A stretch of DNA of 64,000 nt from Eutreptiella sp. 'Long Island Sound 2002' (taxonomy: Eukaryota > Euglenozoa > Euglenophyceae > Eutreptiales > Eutreptiaceae), in assembly GCA_964036045.1 (NCBI GenBank), contig OZ038382.1:108150578-108214577 (forward strand), in the 5' to 3' direction. Positions 54,230 through 63,564 of this stretch are shown here, piece after piece. Positions within the stretch are counted from its first letter, which is position 1, and each line of letters starts with the position of its first letter. The notes under the pieces were generated by a model. It was not told the DNA's origin, ran no database searches, and was given only the letters and a program-made list of their open reading frames with translations. Position numbers and translations under genes: made by a program.

Positions 54230-56470
54230 CCGCGCTGGGCTCTCTGTCTCCTTCCGCGCCGTTTGCTCTCTCCTTCGCGCTCTGCTCCCTGGATGTTCCA
54301 GTCCTTGCGCTTCTTTTTTCGATGCTTTGTCCTACTTGCTGCCGTCTTCCGGTTTTCATTCTTCCGCCCCTGGCGCCAGTTCCCCGGTTGATCCAGTCCT
54401 TAGTGAAAAGCGACCGTTCATGCGTAGCCCCGGACGACCCAGTCCGGGGCGCCATTTCCAGTGTTCAGTGTTTTCCTTTGGCCTGCTTTCCTTCGCCTTA
54501 GGCCCCGTTCCCCCGGAGGTTCCAGCTGTTGGGGCGGTGGCCGTCCCTTCACGCTCCTCCCCAGATGATCCTTTGCGGGCGTATCTTCTTTCTTGTCTGC
54601 CTACTTTCCGCTGTCGTCTGGCGTCTTCTTCTGGGCGCCCTTCCTTTTCTTTTGGCCTCTTTGTCCCCTTCTACCCGTTGTTGGCGCTTATTGTCTTCCT
54701 CCAGCTGGCATTCCTTTGGCTTAAGCCCCATTTCCCCGGATGATCAAGTCCTTCCGGGCGGTGGGCGCCCCTTCATGCTGCTCCCCAGATCATCCAGTCC
54801 GGGCCGTCACTCCACCCCCTTGATATTACTGTCCAGGTGTTTTTTCTTTTGACTCTTCCTTTTCTTTATTGCCGTGTGGCTTCTTCTTCCGATCGCCGTT
54901 CCTGCATCTTTGGCCCCAAAATCTCCGGGCGACTCAGTCCTTGGGGTAGTGGCCGCACCTTCATGCTCTGCCTCGGATGATCCCTTCCGCTGCGGCCTTC
55001 CTTTTGTTGCCGTGTGGCCTCTTCCTCTGGCCGTCCTTCTTGCGCCTTTGGCCCCATTTCCGCGGATGATCCGGTTCTGGGGTTGGAGGCCATTCCTCCT
55101 TGCGCTGCCCAAGCCGGCCCTGTCCGGGGCTTCACTCGACCCCCTGCACATTGGAGTCCAGGTGCATCTTGATTCTTCTCTCCCTTCTCTCTGTTGCCAT
55201 GTGTCATCTCCCTCTTGCCTTCTTTCCTTCGCCTGTGGGTGGCTCCATTTCCGAGGATGATCCAGTTCTCGAGTTGGCGGCTGGTCCTTTTGTTCCGCCC
55301 CTAATGATCCAGTCCTAGCGTTGGGCCACATTTCCGCGGATGATCCAGTGGTGGGGGTTGTGGCCGTTCCTTCTTTTTCAGCTCCGGAGGATCCAGTCCG
55401 GGCCATCACTCCGTTCCTCCTTCTTTTTGATGCCGTGCTCCATCTTCGTTTGGCCGCCCCCCCTGCGTGTTTGGCCCCGTCTCCCCGGATGTTCCATTCC
55501 TGGCGTTGGTCGCTGCTCCTCTTGTGCGCCCCCGGTTGATCCAGTCTGGGTTGTCAGCCCACATTTACCCGGATGATACAGACCCGGGGATTGCGGCCGT
55601 ACCTTCTTCTTCCGCCCCACATAATGCAGTCCGCAACGTCACTCCACTCCCTGAATGATGCGAACAAGTCAGTGTATCTTCCTTCTTCTCTTTCTCTTCT
55701 TGTTGCCCACTGTCGTTTGCTTCTCGCTGCGCTTCCTTCGCCATTGGCCCCCTTTCCCCGGATGATCTGTCCTGAGGTTGGTGGCTCCTCGTGCTTGATC
55801 CGACCCGGATGGTCCTATGCGGTGCATCAGGTCAGACTTTTTTGGTGCATGGGGGTTGCCCCCCGGCGAGCATAACACAAAAGCGGCCTAACCACGGGCA
55901 AGTGAGCGGTCATGGCGAGCCGAAGTCAGGTCACACTTACCCGAATGATCCAGTCCTGGGGGTTGTAGCCGTTCCTTCTTGTTCAGCCCCTGATGATCCA
56001 GTCTGGGGCGCCAGGGCCGCTGGTTTTCCCCAGGTGATCCAGGCCCGGGGATGGTGGCTCCTCCAGCTCTATCCACCCCCGATGCTTCAGTCCGGGGCGT
56101 CTGGCCTTATTTTCTTGGATGATCCAGTCCTAAGGTTGGTGGTTCCACCTGCTTGCTCCGTTCCTGATGGTCCAGTCTGGGGCGTGGGGTCACATTTTCC
56201 TAGATCATCTAGTCCTGGGGGTGGTGGCTGCTCGGCTTGTTCAGACCTGGATGATCCAGTTCGGGGAGCCATGGCTCCTCCTGCTTGATACACCCCAGTG
56301 GATCTAGTGCGGGGCATCAGGTCACATTTCTCCGAATGATCCAGTCCCCGGGGCTGTGGCCGCCGTTCTTTCTTGTTCAGCCGCGGATGATCCAGTCCGG
56401 GGCGTCAGGCCGCCACTGTTCCTGAGATGATCGGCCCTCCTCCTGCTTGATCCGCCCCGGATGATAAAAT
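54230..56470 (+). repeat. Hairpin repeat array CCCCGGATGATCCAGTCCGGGG, block 3
   Basis: Roughly thirty imperfect copies at 40-130-bp spacing, densest from 55900 to 56470 (about 55940, 55990, 56033, 56120, 56250, 56332, 56384). The best copies have CCCCGGA/TCCGGGG arms around TGATCCAG. Open frames on both strands here are by-products of the repeat. Confidence 0.75.
55846..55925 (+). repeat. Second copy of the 53.6-kb start region
   Basis: AAAGCGGCCTAACCACGGGC and GGTCATGGCGAGCCGAAG match the reverse strand at 53585-53650 with few changes. Confidence 0.55.
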
Positions 56471-56832
56471 CCGCAGCGGCCGAGGGGTGGCTACAGGCGG
56501 CCCCGGAGCCACACGTGGGGTGGAGTGGGGATGTGTCCACGCTCATCCGATCGCCCCTCCCCCCCAGCCTCGTACTCCACGCCGCCAACGTGCTCCCAGC
56601 CACGGAGATACACACATGGGGACGCGACGCGGCCACCATCCAGTGGCTCCCCCCGGAAGGTGGGGCCACCCGGCCCACCGTGGCGCATTTCAAAGATGGG
56701 AGACCTACGTACGACGACGCCCTTTGCCGGCTGGGCAACATTCCGGGGCCCCTGCTCCTCATGCTCCCCACCAAGCTTGCAGCCGCGCTACGCCGGAAGC
56801 TGGACAGCTGCGAAGGATTGGGGGTAGAGTAG
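56461..56832 (+). CDS. GC-rich cluster, gene 1
   Basis: ATG near 56464, stop TAG 56830. 123 codons with WSGDVSTLIRSPLPPSLVLH and GPLLLMLPTKLAAALRRKL; well balanced, with third-position GC bias. Ends six bases before the next ATG. No family recognised. Confidence 0.4.
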   Translation: MIKSAAAEGWLQAAPEPHVGWSGDVSTLIRSPLPPSLVLHAANVLPATEIHTWGRDAATIQWLPPEGGATRPTVAHFKDGRPTYDDALCRLGNIPGPLLLMLPTKLAAALRRKLDSCEGLGVE

Positions 56833-56838
56833 GAGGCG

Positions 56839-57462
56839 ATGGCGGACGGCACCCTACTGGCCCTCCTCGACCGGTACGTCGCAGACGGGCGCCAGTGGGG
56901 CGCTCTTGTGCCCCACCTCGCCAGGCACCACATGTACATGACAACCCCCCCCCGGGGGCACCCCCGCCCGGCGTGGGAGGACCTCATCGCAGCCTTCCAC
57001 GACCACAGGATACTCACCGACGACACGCGGCAGGAGGTCCGCCAAAAGACGCTCGCCAGGGACTACCGACGCCGCATTCGCGCCCGCCTGCTGGAGCTCC
57101 GGGACCCCATTCGCCAACGGTGGGACGACCTCTGGCTCCGCTGCCTCGGCCCCTGGTCGCCGAGCTCCCACCTCCGACACACCTGCCACCTCTGCGGGGA
57201 ATGCGACGCGGTGTCCTCCGCCGCCCCGATCGGCGCCAACAGATGCGCGCGGTGCTCCCAGGTGGCCGTGTGCCCCTGGCCCAAACCACCCGGGGGCCTG
57301 CGCAGGCGCACAGAAGAGGAGGCGTTGCACCAGCGCATCGGGGACGCACAAACCCCCTCGCACGGCCACGCGGGCCCCGCGGGTGCCGCCCTCCTGTGGG
57401 TCCATGTGCACCTGCGGGACCCCACATCCATCGCCCACCTGTCGCACGTGTTCGCGCTCTGA
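56839..57462 (+). CDS. GC-rich cluster, gene 2 with Cys cluster
   Basis: 207 codons, ATG 56839 to TGA 57460. An N-terminal helical part (RYVADGRQWGALVPHLARHH) and a basic middle (DYRRRIRARLLELRDPIRQR) precede a Cys cluster at residues 116, 119, 122, 136, 139 and 145 (CHLCGEC, then CARCSQVAVC), consistent with a zinc-binding site. Large frames also occur on the opposite strand, which is common in GC-rich DNA; this strand is preferred because of the consistent orientation of the neighbours. Confidence 0.45.
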   Translation: MADGTLLALLDRYVADGRQWGALVPHLARHHMYMTTPPRGHPRPAWEDLIAAFHDHRILTDDTRQEVRQKTLARDYRRRIRARLLELRDPIRQRWDDLWLRCLGPWSPSSHLRHTCHLCGECDAVSSAAPIGANRCARCSQVAVCPWPKPPGGLRRRTEEEALHQRIGDAQTPSHGHAGPAGAALLWVHVHLRDPTSIAHLSHVFAL

Positions 57463-57501
57463 CCCCCGCCTGACGCCGCGTCTTGCAGAGCCCACAGCAC
57501 C

Positions 57502-57795
57502 ATGCCTCGCCGAACGCAGAACGGGCCAGAGCACGCCAGGGCCCGCCGCCGAGCGCAGGAGGCGACCGTCCGGAGTCTGGTGACGGACGCGGTGACGGAA
57601 GCGCACGGGACGCACGCTGCCGCCCAGCACGACCCGGCGGGCAGCGCGAGGACTTTCCTCGGCGAGGCCGGCCATCTGGCCGTCCGCGCCCTGAATAGGG
57701 CGGGGGCCCCTACGCTACTCCTGGCGGGGCACCGGATCGTGAACGCCGTCCGGCCGAGGCTCATAGGCCCTGAGGCGGCCCTCTACGGGTACTGA
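57502..57795 (+). CDS. GC-rich cluster, gene 3
   Basis: 97 codons. MPRRTQNGPEHARARRRAQE is basic; the rest (GHLAVRALNRAGAPTLLLAG) is Ala/Leu-rich. The stop TGA is followed immediately by the next ATG. No family recognised. Confidence 0.35.
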   Translation: MPRRTQNGPEHARARRRAQEATVRSLVTDAVTEAHGTHAAAQHDPAGSARTFLGEAGHLAVRALNRAGAPTLLLAGHRIVNAVRPRLIGPEAALYGY

Positions 57796-58023
57796 ATGGA
57801 GTGGCGCACGTCCAACCGGTCAGGCCGGCCCCTGTCCATGGGGGACACCCTGCGGCTGACGGGCGCAGGGTTGGCCACGTCCCTTCACTTCAGCGCCCCA
57901 GCCCTGCTGCACGCCCTGAGGACGCGCTGCTCCAGGGACGCGGCCCCGTACCTAAACCAGGCGCGGGCCACGTACCCGGGAGGAGTGTCCGAACTGGATG
58001 CGGCGCTCCACCTTCTACATTAA
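57796..58023 (+). CDS. GC-rich cluster, gene 4
   Basis: 75 codons from ATG 57796, directly abutting the previous stop. LRLTGAGLATSLHFSAPALL is amphipathic. Spacing of this kind is unusual for nuclear genes. No family recognised. Confidence 0.35.
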   Translation: MEWRTSNRSGRPLSMGDTLRLTGAGLATSLHFSAPALLHALRTRCSRDAAPYLNQARATYPGGVSELDAALHLLH

Positions 58024-58041
58024 CCGGACGGGGATCTGGAA

Positions 58042-58688
58042 GTGGGCAAAGTCACGGTATTTGTGGAAGGCGCGGGCGAGACGCCCACCCGCGCCCGCCC
58101 AACCAATTTGGTGTACGACGGCACCAGGCCGATCCCCCGTACGGCGTCGTGTGCGAGGCGTTCCCCAGGGAGCCCACCTGCTGTCCCACCCTCCCACCGG
58201 CCACGCACGCGCCCTGCGGCTGCCCCCCCCCGCACCTGTCCCCCCCCCTCTCCAGGACCAGGGGTGCCCTCCACAGAGGGCAGGTCCTCTGGCAAGAGCG
58301 CCCAGGCACCCCCCTGCTCCTCCTCGTCGTCACGACCCGCGGGGACCCGGAGCGGGTCCTGAAGATCACCCACACCCACCTTTACGGGGCAGCGCCTGTG
58401 CACCCCCCCCCCCTCTAGGCGCTCGAGGCGCGGGACGGGGTGCACGCCTTTCTGTGGACACAGGAGGTCATCACCGTTACGGGGGTCTACCTTGTGCGCC
58501 CCCCCCCCGGCATCGCCCTGAGCCCCGCCCCAGACTGGGAGCTGTGGCGCGACGTGGGGGCCGCGTGGCTCGCCCGCCTCCCGCCCCAGTGCCGATGGAT
58601 GACCACCGGCCCCTGCCCACACGGAACCAACACCACCGCTAGCCCCCCCGAGCAGCGTTACACGGCACTGCCCACGGCGCACCACTGA
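58042..58688 (+). CDS. GC-rich cluster, gene 5, with frame change and nonsense codon
   Basis: Starts GKVTVFVEGAGETPTRARPT near 58045. Near 58130, at a C run, the coding signal moves to the frame reading YGVVCEAFPREPTCCPTLPP, then LLLLVVTTRGDPERVLKITH. TAG 58416 interrupts before ALEARDGVHAFLWTQEVITV, and the frame ends TGA 58686. A single ~200-residue protein is plausible if these breaks are errors or decay. Confidence 0.35.
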
Positions 58689-58699
58689 TGCACCAGGAG

Positions 58700-59740
58700 G
58701 TAGTGGAACGGACACGCCTGCCGCCACGCATGCCTACCAGGATAACAGTGATGTTTTACCACGATAGTTTTCTTGCGCTTCGGACCCCAACCAATGTTGA
58801 TAAAGGTACTAAGGCTTTGCGTTGCTCCCATGCAAAAGCCTAAAGCCCATCTCCCGTGGGAATGGGAGATACAATTTTTTGGAGTAAACACTTTTGGGAC
58901 TACTAACCCTTCTTTTGGCCATAACGGCACCACACCCCACCTCCCCCATAATGCTCGCTCAAGGGTTGTGTGCTCCCGTTGTCCAAGGATAAGGGCGTTT
59001 GGAAAGGGGATGTCCCCTCATATCCTCGCCTCGAGATGGGAGAGCCATGGGTGGCCTGATATGGGGTATGTTGCCGTTTGCCATTTTTCGTGGACCATTT
59101 TCCCGCCAAGAGGAAAAATTGCTAGAGGCGACCTCAAGGGTCGACATGGGGCATATATCGCGACCTAACTCCCATGTGTCTATAGCAATTTCGGTTACAT
59201 TATTGCTCGCCATGACGATGGAGATATGGGATTGTGAGTGTGGGCCGTTTCGGCCAATTTTCGCAGTTTTTGCTATTTTAGGCCACGTTCGGAACACGAT
59301 ATTTCTATGGGGCAAGGAACCTAGCCAGAGGGGAGTTGCAATTCTTGTAGTATATGACTGAGGTTCAATCACCCAAGGTTTTGGTATTTGGTCCTCCGGC
59401 GTAGCCGGAGTTCAGCAACTTACAGTGCGTGCCACGTTGCCAAATTTTGCCTTTGTTGCTGTTTTCCTCCCCGTCGCGTGACCATCCCATCAGGGAACCA
59501 GCCAACGTGACAACCAGCCAACGTGACAGCAAGCCAAACCCCGGTGCACGGGAGCCAAGGGGAAATCAAGGCCTGTGAATCAAAACCTGGGTGACAAGAT
59601 TGCTAAAAAGCCAACCCTGGCCGCCCACCCGAGATTGCCGATTTTGCCAATATTGGCATCTTGTCCCCACATGGTGACCGCGGGGCGCCAAGATGCCTGG
59701 GAATCTGGGGGACTCAAGTTGCATAGGGCCTTAAGGGGCT
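58700..59740. other. Leader-like sequence upstream of the gypsy element
   Basis: No long protein-like frame. By position it could hold the 5' LTR and untranslated leader of the element, but I cannot identify LTR ends or a primer-binding site. Confidence 0.35.
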
Positions 59741-60772
59741 TTGTACTCGAAGGGCACAGGCTTGGTTGCTTTGTCCCCGCCCGCGTATGGCTCGGCTGAG
59801 GGGTCAATTTTGACTTTTTTGAGCCAAAGGCAGGATGTGCTGAAACAGCCCATTTTCAGCCCCCAACTCCTAGGGGATAATGGCGGGGCCATATCTTCGA
59901 CTCAGAACGGGAGTTACGACCTCCCATCAGGGGAGTATTGGGAACTACTGTCAGTTGACCTTGGATTTCATTGGCTCCCAGGAACGCGCCCGTGGCCGAG
60001 CGGAAGGCTCCTCCCTTGGCAGGAACCTAGGGTCCAATTTGGGCAGTTTCATGGGTTGTGTTTGAACACCCATACCTGCATGGCACTGAGGAGGTGGGAC
60101 CTAGGGATGGGATATGGTTGGGAACTGAGTGTCTATTGCCCTGAGGCGCTGTTACACCAGTCCATGGCTCAATCAACCTGTGGACATACCCTGATGTGTC
60201 GTTGTACATACTTTTACTTTGTTTCAGAGTGGCAAGGATCCCAGAACCCTTTGTTCTATGAGGATGCCTCTGCGAGCGCAATGCTATGCCTGTCTGCTTG
60301 CTTGCGTGTCCACCGCGGCGCCCCCCCACGGGGACGCGTCAAAAGTGTTCTACCGCCGCTGAGGTACGAAATCCCAGCTTGCCTCTCAGGGCCGTCGAGT
60401 AGACCAACGAGCACCCTGACCCCGAGAACCTCAAGTCCATTGCAGATTGCCGAGGAGGACTCTGACATCAAAGAACCCTTGCAGCATCCGCATCAAGAGT
60501 AGGAGGACTCCGGCCTCAACGAGTCCTTGCAGCTTCCGCATCAACAACCACACCAACAGCCACAACCAAGCCCCACGGGCAGCCCCAAGAACGTACGTGG
60601 GGAGCCCATCCTGGCCATCATCTGCAGCCTCATGCGAAGGCTGGAGTGGGACCGGGAGTACCGCCACTCTTGGGCTCAGGGGGACGCTGTCCCCCAGATC
60701 CGCGAGGGTGTGAACCATCATGGCAAGATCGAAACGGAGCTCCAAGCCCTGGGCTACGAGCACGCGTGGTAG
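59741..60772 (+). CDS. Gypsy element, N-terminal Gag-like region
   Basis: A Gln/His/Pro-rich stretch (QEEDS, QPHQQPQPSPT) precedes GEPILAIICSLMRRLEWDRE and IETELQALGYEHAW. TAG at 60500 falls in HPHQE-stop-EDSG and TAG at 60770 in EHAW-stop-LERW. Both are consistent with former CAG codons. No zinc knuckle seen. Confidence 0.5.
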
Positions 60773-61081
60773 CTGGAGCGGTGGCGTGTCTGGCGTGACA
60801 GCCGATACGTCACCAGATTCAGCCCCGGCCAGGGAAAGGCGGCCACCACCCGAGGACCACCACCCTTGGGGACTTCATTGAGGTGGCCCGAAGATCCAAG
60901 GCCACGCCCTCTCGTCCGCTGCACTTGAAGCGCGCAGGTGCAAGCAGCGACGTGGAGTTGGCCCCCTCGGGGAGCGCCACCCCGCCCAGGAGCCTCCGCC
61001 AGCAGCAGCAGCAGTATGGCCCAAGCCCCCCCCGCCCCTCAGTGAGGCTAAGTCGACCGTGCTTGCGAGCGTGTCTGCGGT

Positions 61082-62023
61082 GTGCCCTGCAACCTCCCGG
61101 TTGCCCTCGACTGGGCGGCACAGCAGAACCCTGCTGTGGACAGAGCCGTCTTGATCGCCAAGGAGGAGGCTGCCGACTCGGAGCATGGCATGGCAATGCA
61201 CGCATCGGCTGTGGCAGCCATCTTGGCTGCACTTACGGCCGCAGCCAGGCGGGAAGCGGCGGCTTCCCGTGAGAGGCGTGAGGCGGAGGCAGCCGCGCGG
61301 GAAGAGGCGGCTGCTTTGAAAGCCCGCGCAGCCCAGGAGGCCATCGCCAACAAGGACGCGGAGGTGAAGGCTTTACAGCAAGCCCTAGCCCAAGAGAGGG
61401 CGCGGAAGGAGGCGTAGATGAGGGCCCAAGCTGACGCTGAGAAGCGGGAGGCCATCGAGACTGGGCGCAGGAAGGTTGCCGAGGTGAATGCCAAGACCGA
61501 GGCAATGATCAAGGCACTGGAGGAGGAGAAGGCTCGGCTGCAGCAGCAGCGTGAGCGGGAGGCTGCCCGTGCCCATGAGGAGGCCGAGAAGCGTGTCGCA
61601 AAGGCAACTGCCGCGGCTATGGAGGAGGCCAAGAGGAAGATCCAGCGCGAGACACCCCCGGGAGGGTCCCGCGTGGAAAAAGGTCCAAGGTTCTTCGACG
61701 GGGACCCCGCCTACAGGATCGAAATCGATCTGGACGCAGGGGACTCTGGAAGCAGCAAGGGCAAGGAAAAGACCCCCAAAATGGAACGGAGGCGTGCCGG
61801 GAGGCACCCCCGTGACTTCAACCCCTATATCACTTGCAGCGATGGAGATGGACGGGACCACCGGCATTACCAAGAGCCAACGGGCTGCAAGGTGGGAGTG
61901 CCCGAAGCCAGTGGCAGAGAAAGCGACGACACTCCTCCGATTTCGGGGGCAGAGGGTCCTGCACCACCCTACCGCAGCAGGGAAAGCTCCCCCTGCCGAC
62001 CCCCTCCGAGATTCGGACCCTGA
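61082..62023 (+). CDS. Gypsy element, Ala/Glu-rich coiled-coil region
   Basis: ALDWAAQQNPAVDRAVLIAK leads into a long Ala/Arg/Glu helix (AAREEAAALKARAAQEAIAN). TAG 61415 interrupts at RARKEA-stop-MRAQADAE, after which the helix continues unchanged (EEEKARLQQQREREAARAHE) to about 61650. An acidic/basic region follows. It may mediate Gag multimerisation. Confidence 0.6.
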
Positions 62024-62302
62024 TAGGGAGATATGGACACCGCCGATGACATTGGATTCCAACCAGGCGCTGACTCATCCGGCATTGGGCCCGGACCCCC
62101 GAGCGGAGGGCCCCAAGATGGTGGACTACGTGGGGAACCCCCAAGCGGAGGACCGCCTGGAGGACCGCCGTGAGGAGAATCACCTGGAGGACCACCAGGC
62201 AGAGGGCCCCTAGACAGAGGACCCCCTCGAGGACCACCAGGCAGAGACCCACCCGATGAACTGCCGGGAGAGGACCTGCCCTAGAACATCTGGCGGTGAA
62301 TC

Positions 62303-63523
62303 GTGTACCTCCAGGGGAAGATCCGAAACTTGGAGGGCGAGGGGCTGATCAACAAGATCGAGAGCAGCAAGAGTGCTGCCGTCGCCAAGGAGGCCAAGAA
62401 GGAGGTGGACATTGCTAAGTTCCAGACCAAGAAGCTAAGCGGTGTGGTCAGCGGGTTGCAGAGGAGGTTGGACAGGTTGTAGGACCTGGTGAGTCGCGGA
62501 TATGATTTCATGATGGAGACGAACTCTGGAGTCCTCCCAGCTCAGGCCTCGATGAGCTATTACCAGGACCACCAAGTCGTGTGGCTATTATCACCAGAGC
62601 GCCACGTGGAGTGCCAATAAATCCACCCCGAGTGCCATCAGCTTGAAGTAGCCGCACTCGGGACCGAGCCCGCAGGGCCCACGTACGAGGACTACGGCGT
62701 TAACCCGGAAGTGGCAAACTCAGTGGCTGCTGATATCGGGGTATCCGATCCTGCTCTGGATGCGTTCTCCTCAGGAACATCCGCCCATCTTCGGGTGTGT
62801 GAGAAGTACTGGAGCGCCCAGCAGTCTGCGTGGAAGAAGCACTGGGTTCCGCATCAAGGACTGATTGGGATCCATTGTCTCAGAGCAGACATTGCAAGGG
62901 CGGTTGCGAAGATCCGCAAGGACAGTTCCAAGGCAGTGTTTGTCGTCCCTATGGGTTGTCCTGAGGAGTAAAGCACTCGAGACTGGTTGGCATCGCTGGA
63001 CCACATGATTTTGAACAACGTCGTCCTACCGGCTGGAGAGAGACAGCCCATGCCACCCCAGAGATGGCCAACTGAATTCTACTATGTGGCTGGGGGCCTG
63101 GAACAGGCTGACGCCAGGGACTTCCTGTGTGTCAACCGCGTGATTGCGGAGCCTGGGAGGCAATGCTTCGCGGTCTCCCCCGATGACATTGGTGGATCGG
63201 AGGACCTCCTCTCTGATGAGGAGATGGATCTGATTCAGGGGTACATGGATCGACCCTGTCATGACCGGGTAACCCAGCGAGAGGGGAAAGTCCAGGACAA
63301 AGCCTGGTGGGAAGTGGACGCCATCATCTCTGGTTCCTACAATGGGAATATCTTCGCAAGGAGGGTACTGGAGGACACCTCCAGCCAAGACAAGCCAATC
63401 GACGGTAACCCACCCACCTATTGTGATCTGTTCCGCGGCAAGGCCCGAGATGGGCCAATGGGCCACTTTGGGAAACCCCCAGAGCCGAAAACGAGTGGGG
63501 TCGCCACCCCTCAAGTAACCTGA
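62303..63523 (+). CDS. Gypsy element, region between coiled coil and RT
   Basis: VYLQGKIRNLEGEGLINKIE, then TAG 62480, TAA 62618 and TAA 62969 in one frame; then STRDWLASLDHMILNNVVLP, YVAGGLEQADARDFLCVNRV, SEDLLSDEEMDLIQGYMDRP and DKAWWEVDAIISGSYNGNIF. The last part reads as a compact domain found next to the RT; a protease active site (DSG/DTG) is not visible. Function unknown. Confidence 0.55.
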
Positions 63524-63564
63524 GTGGTCCAGCTGCCCGGCAAAGCCAAGGCGGAGTCCGATGA

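Noticed and set aside
54807-55409. Long - strand open frame of about 200 codons
   Set aside because: It is built from RTGSSGAE-like units that are simply the translated hairpin repeat. Frames on both strands are open for the same reason.
56854-57764. Large - strand frames opposite the GC-rich cluster
   Set aside because: GC-rich DNA opens several frames at once. The + strand was preferred because five adjacent ORFs follow one another there, and one has an ordered Cys cluster. Not certain.
59818-59840. TTTTGAGCCAAA as a dinoflagellate spliced-leader relic
   Set aside because: Only a short match; the diagnostic CCATTTTGGCTCAAG is not present.
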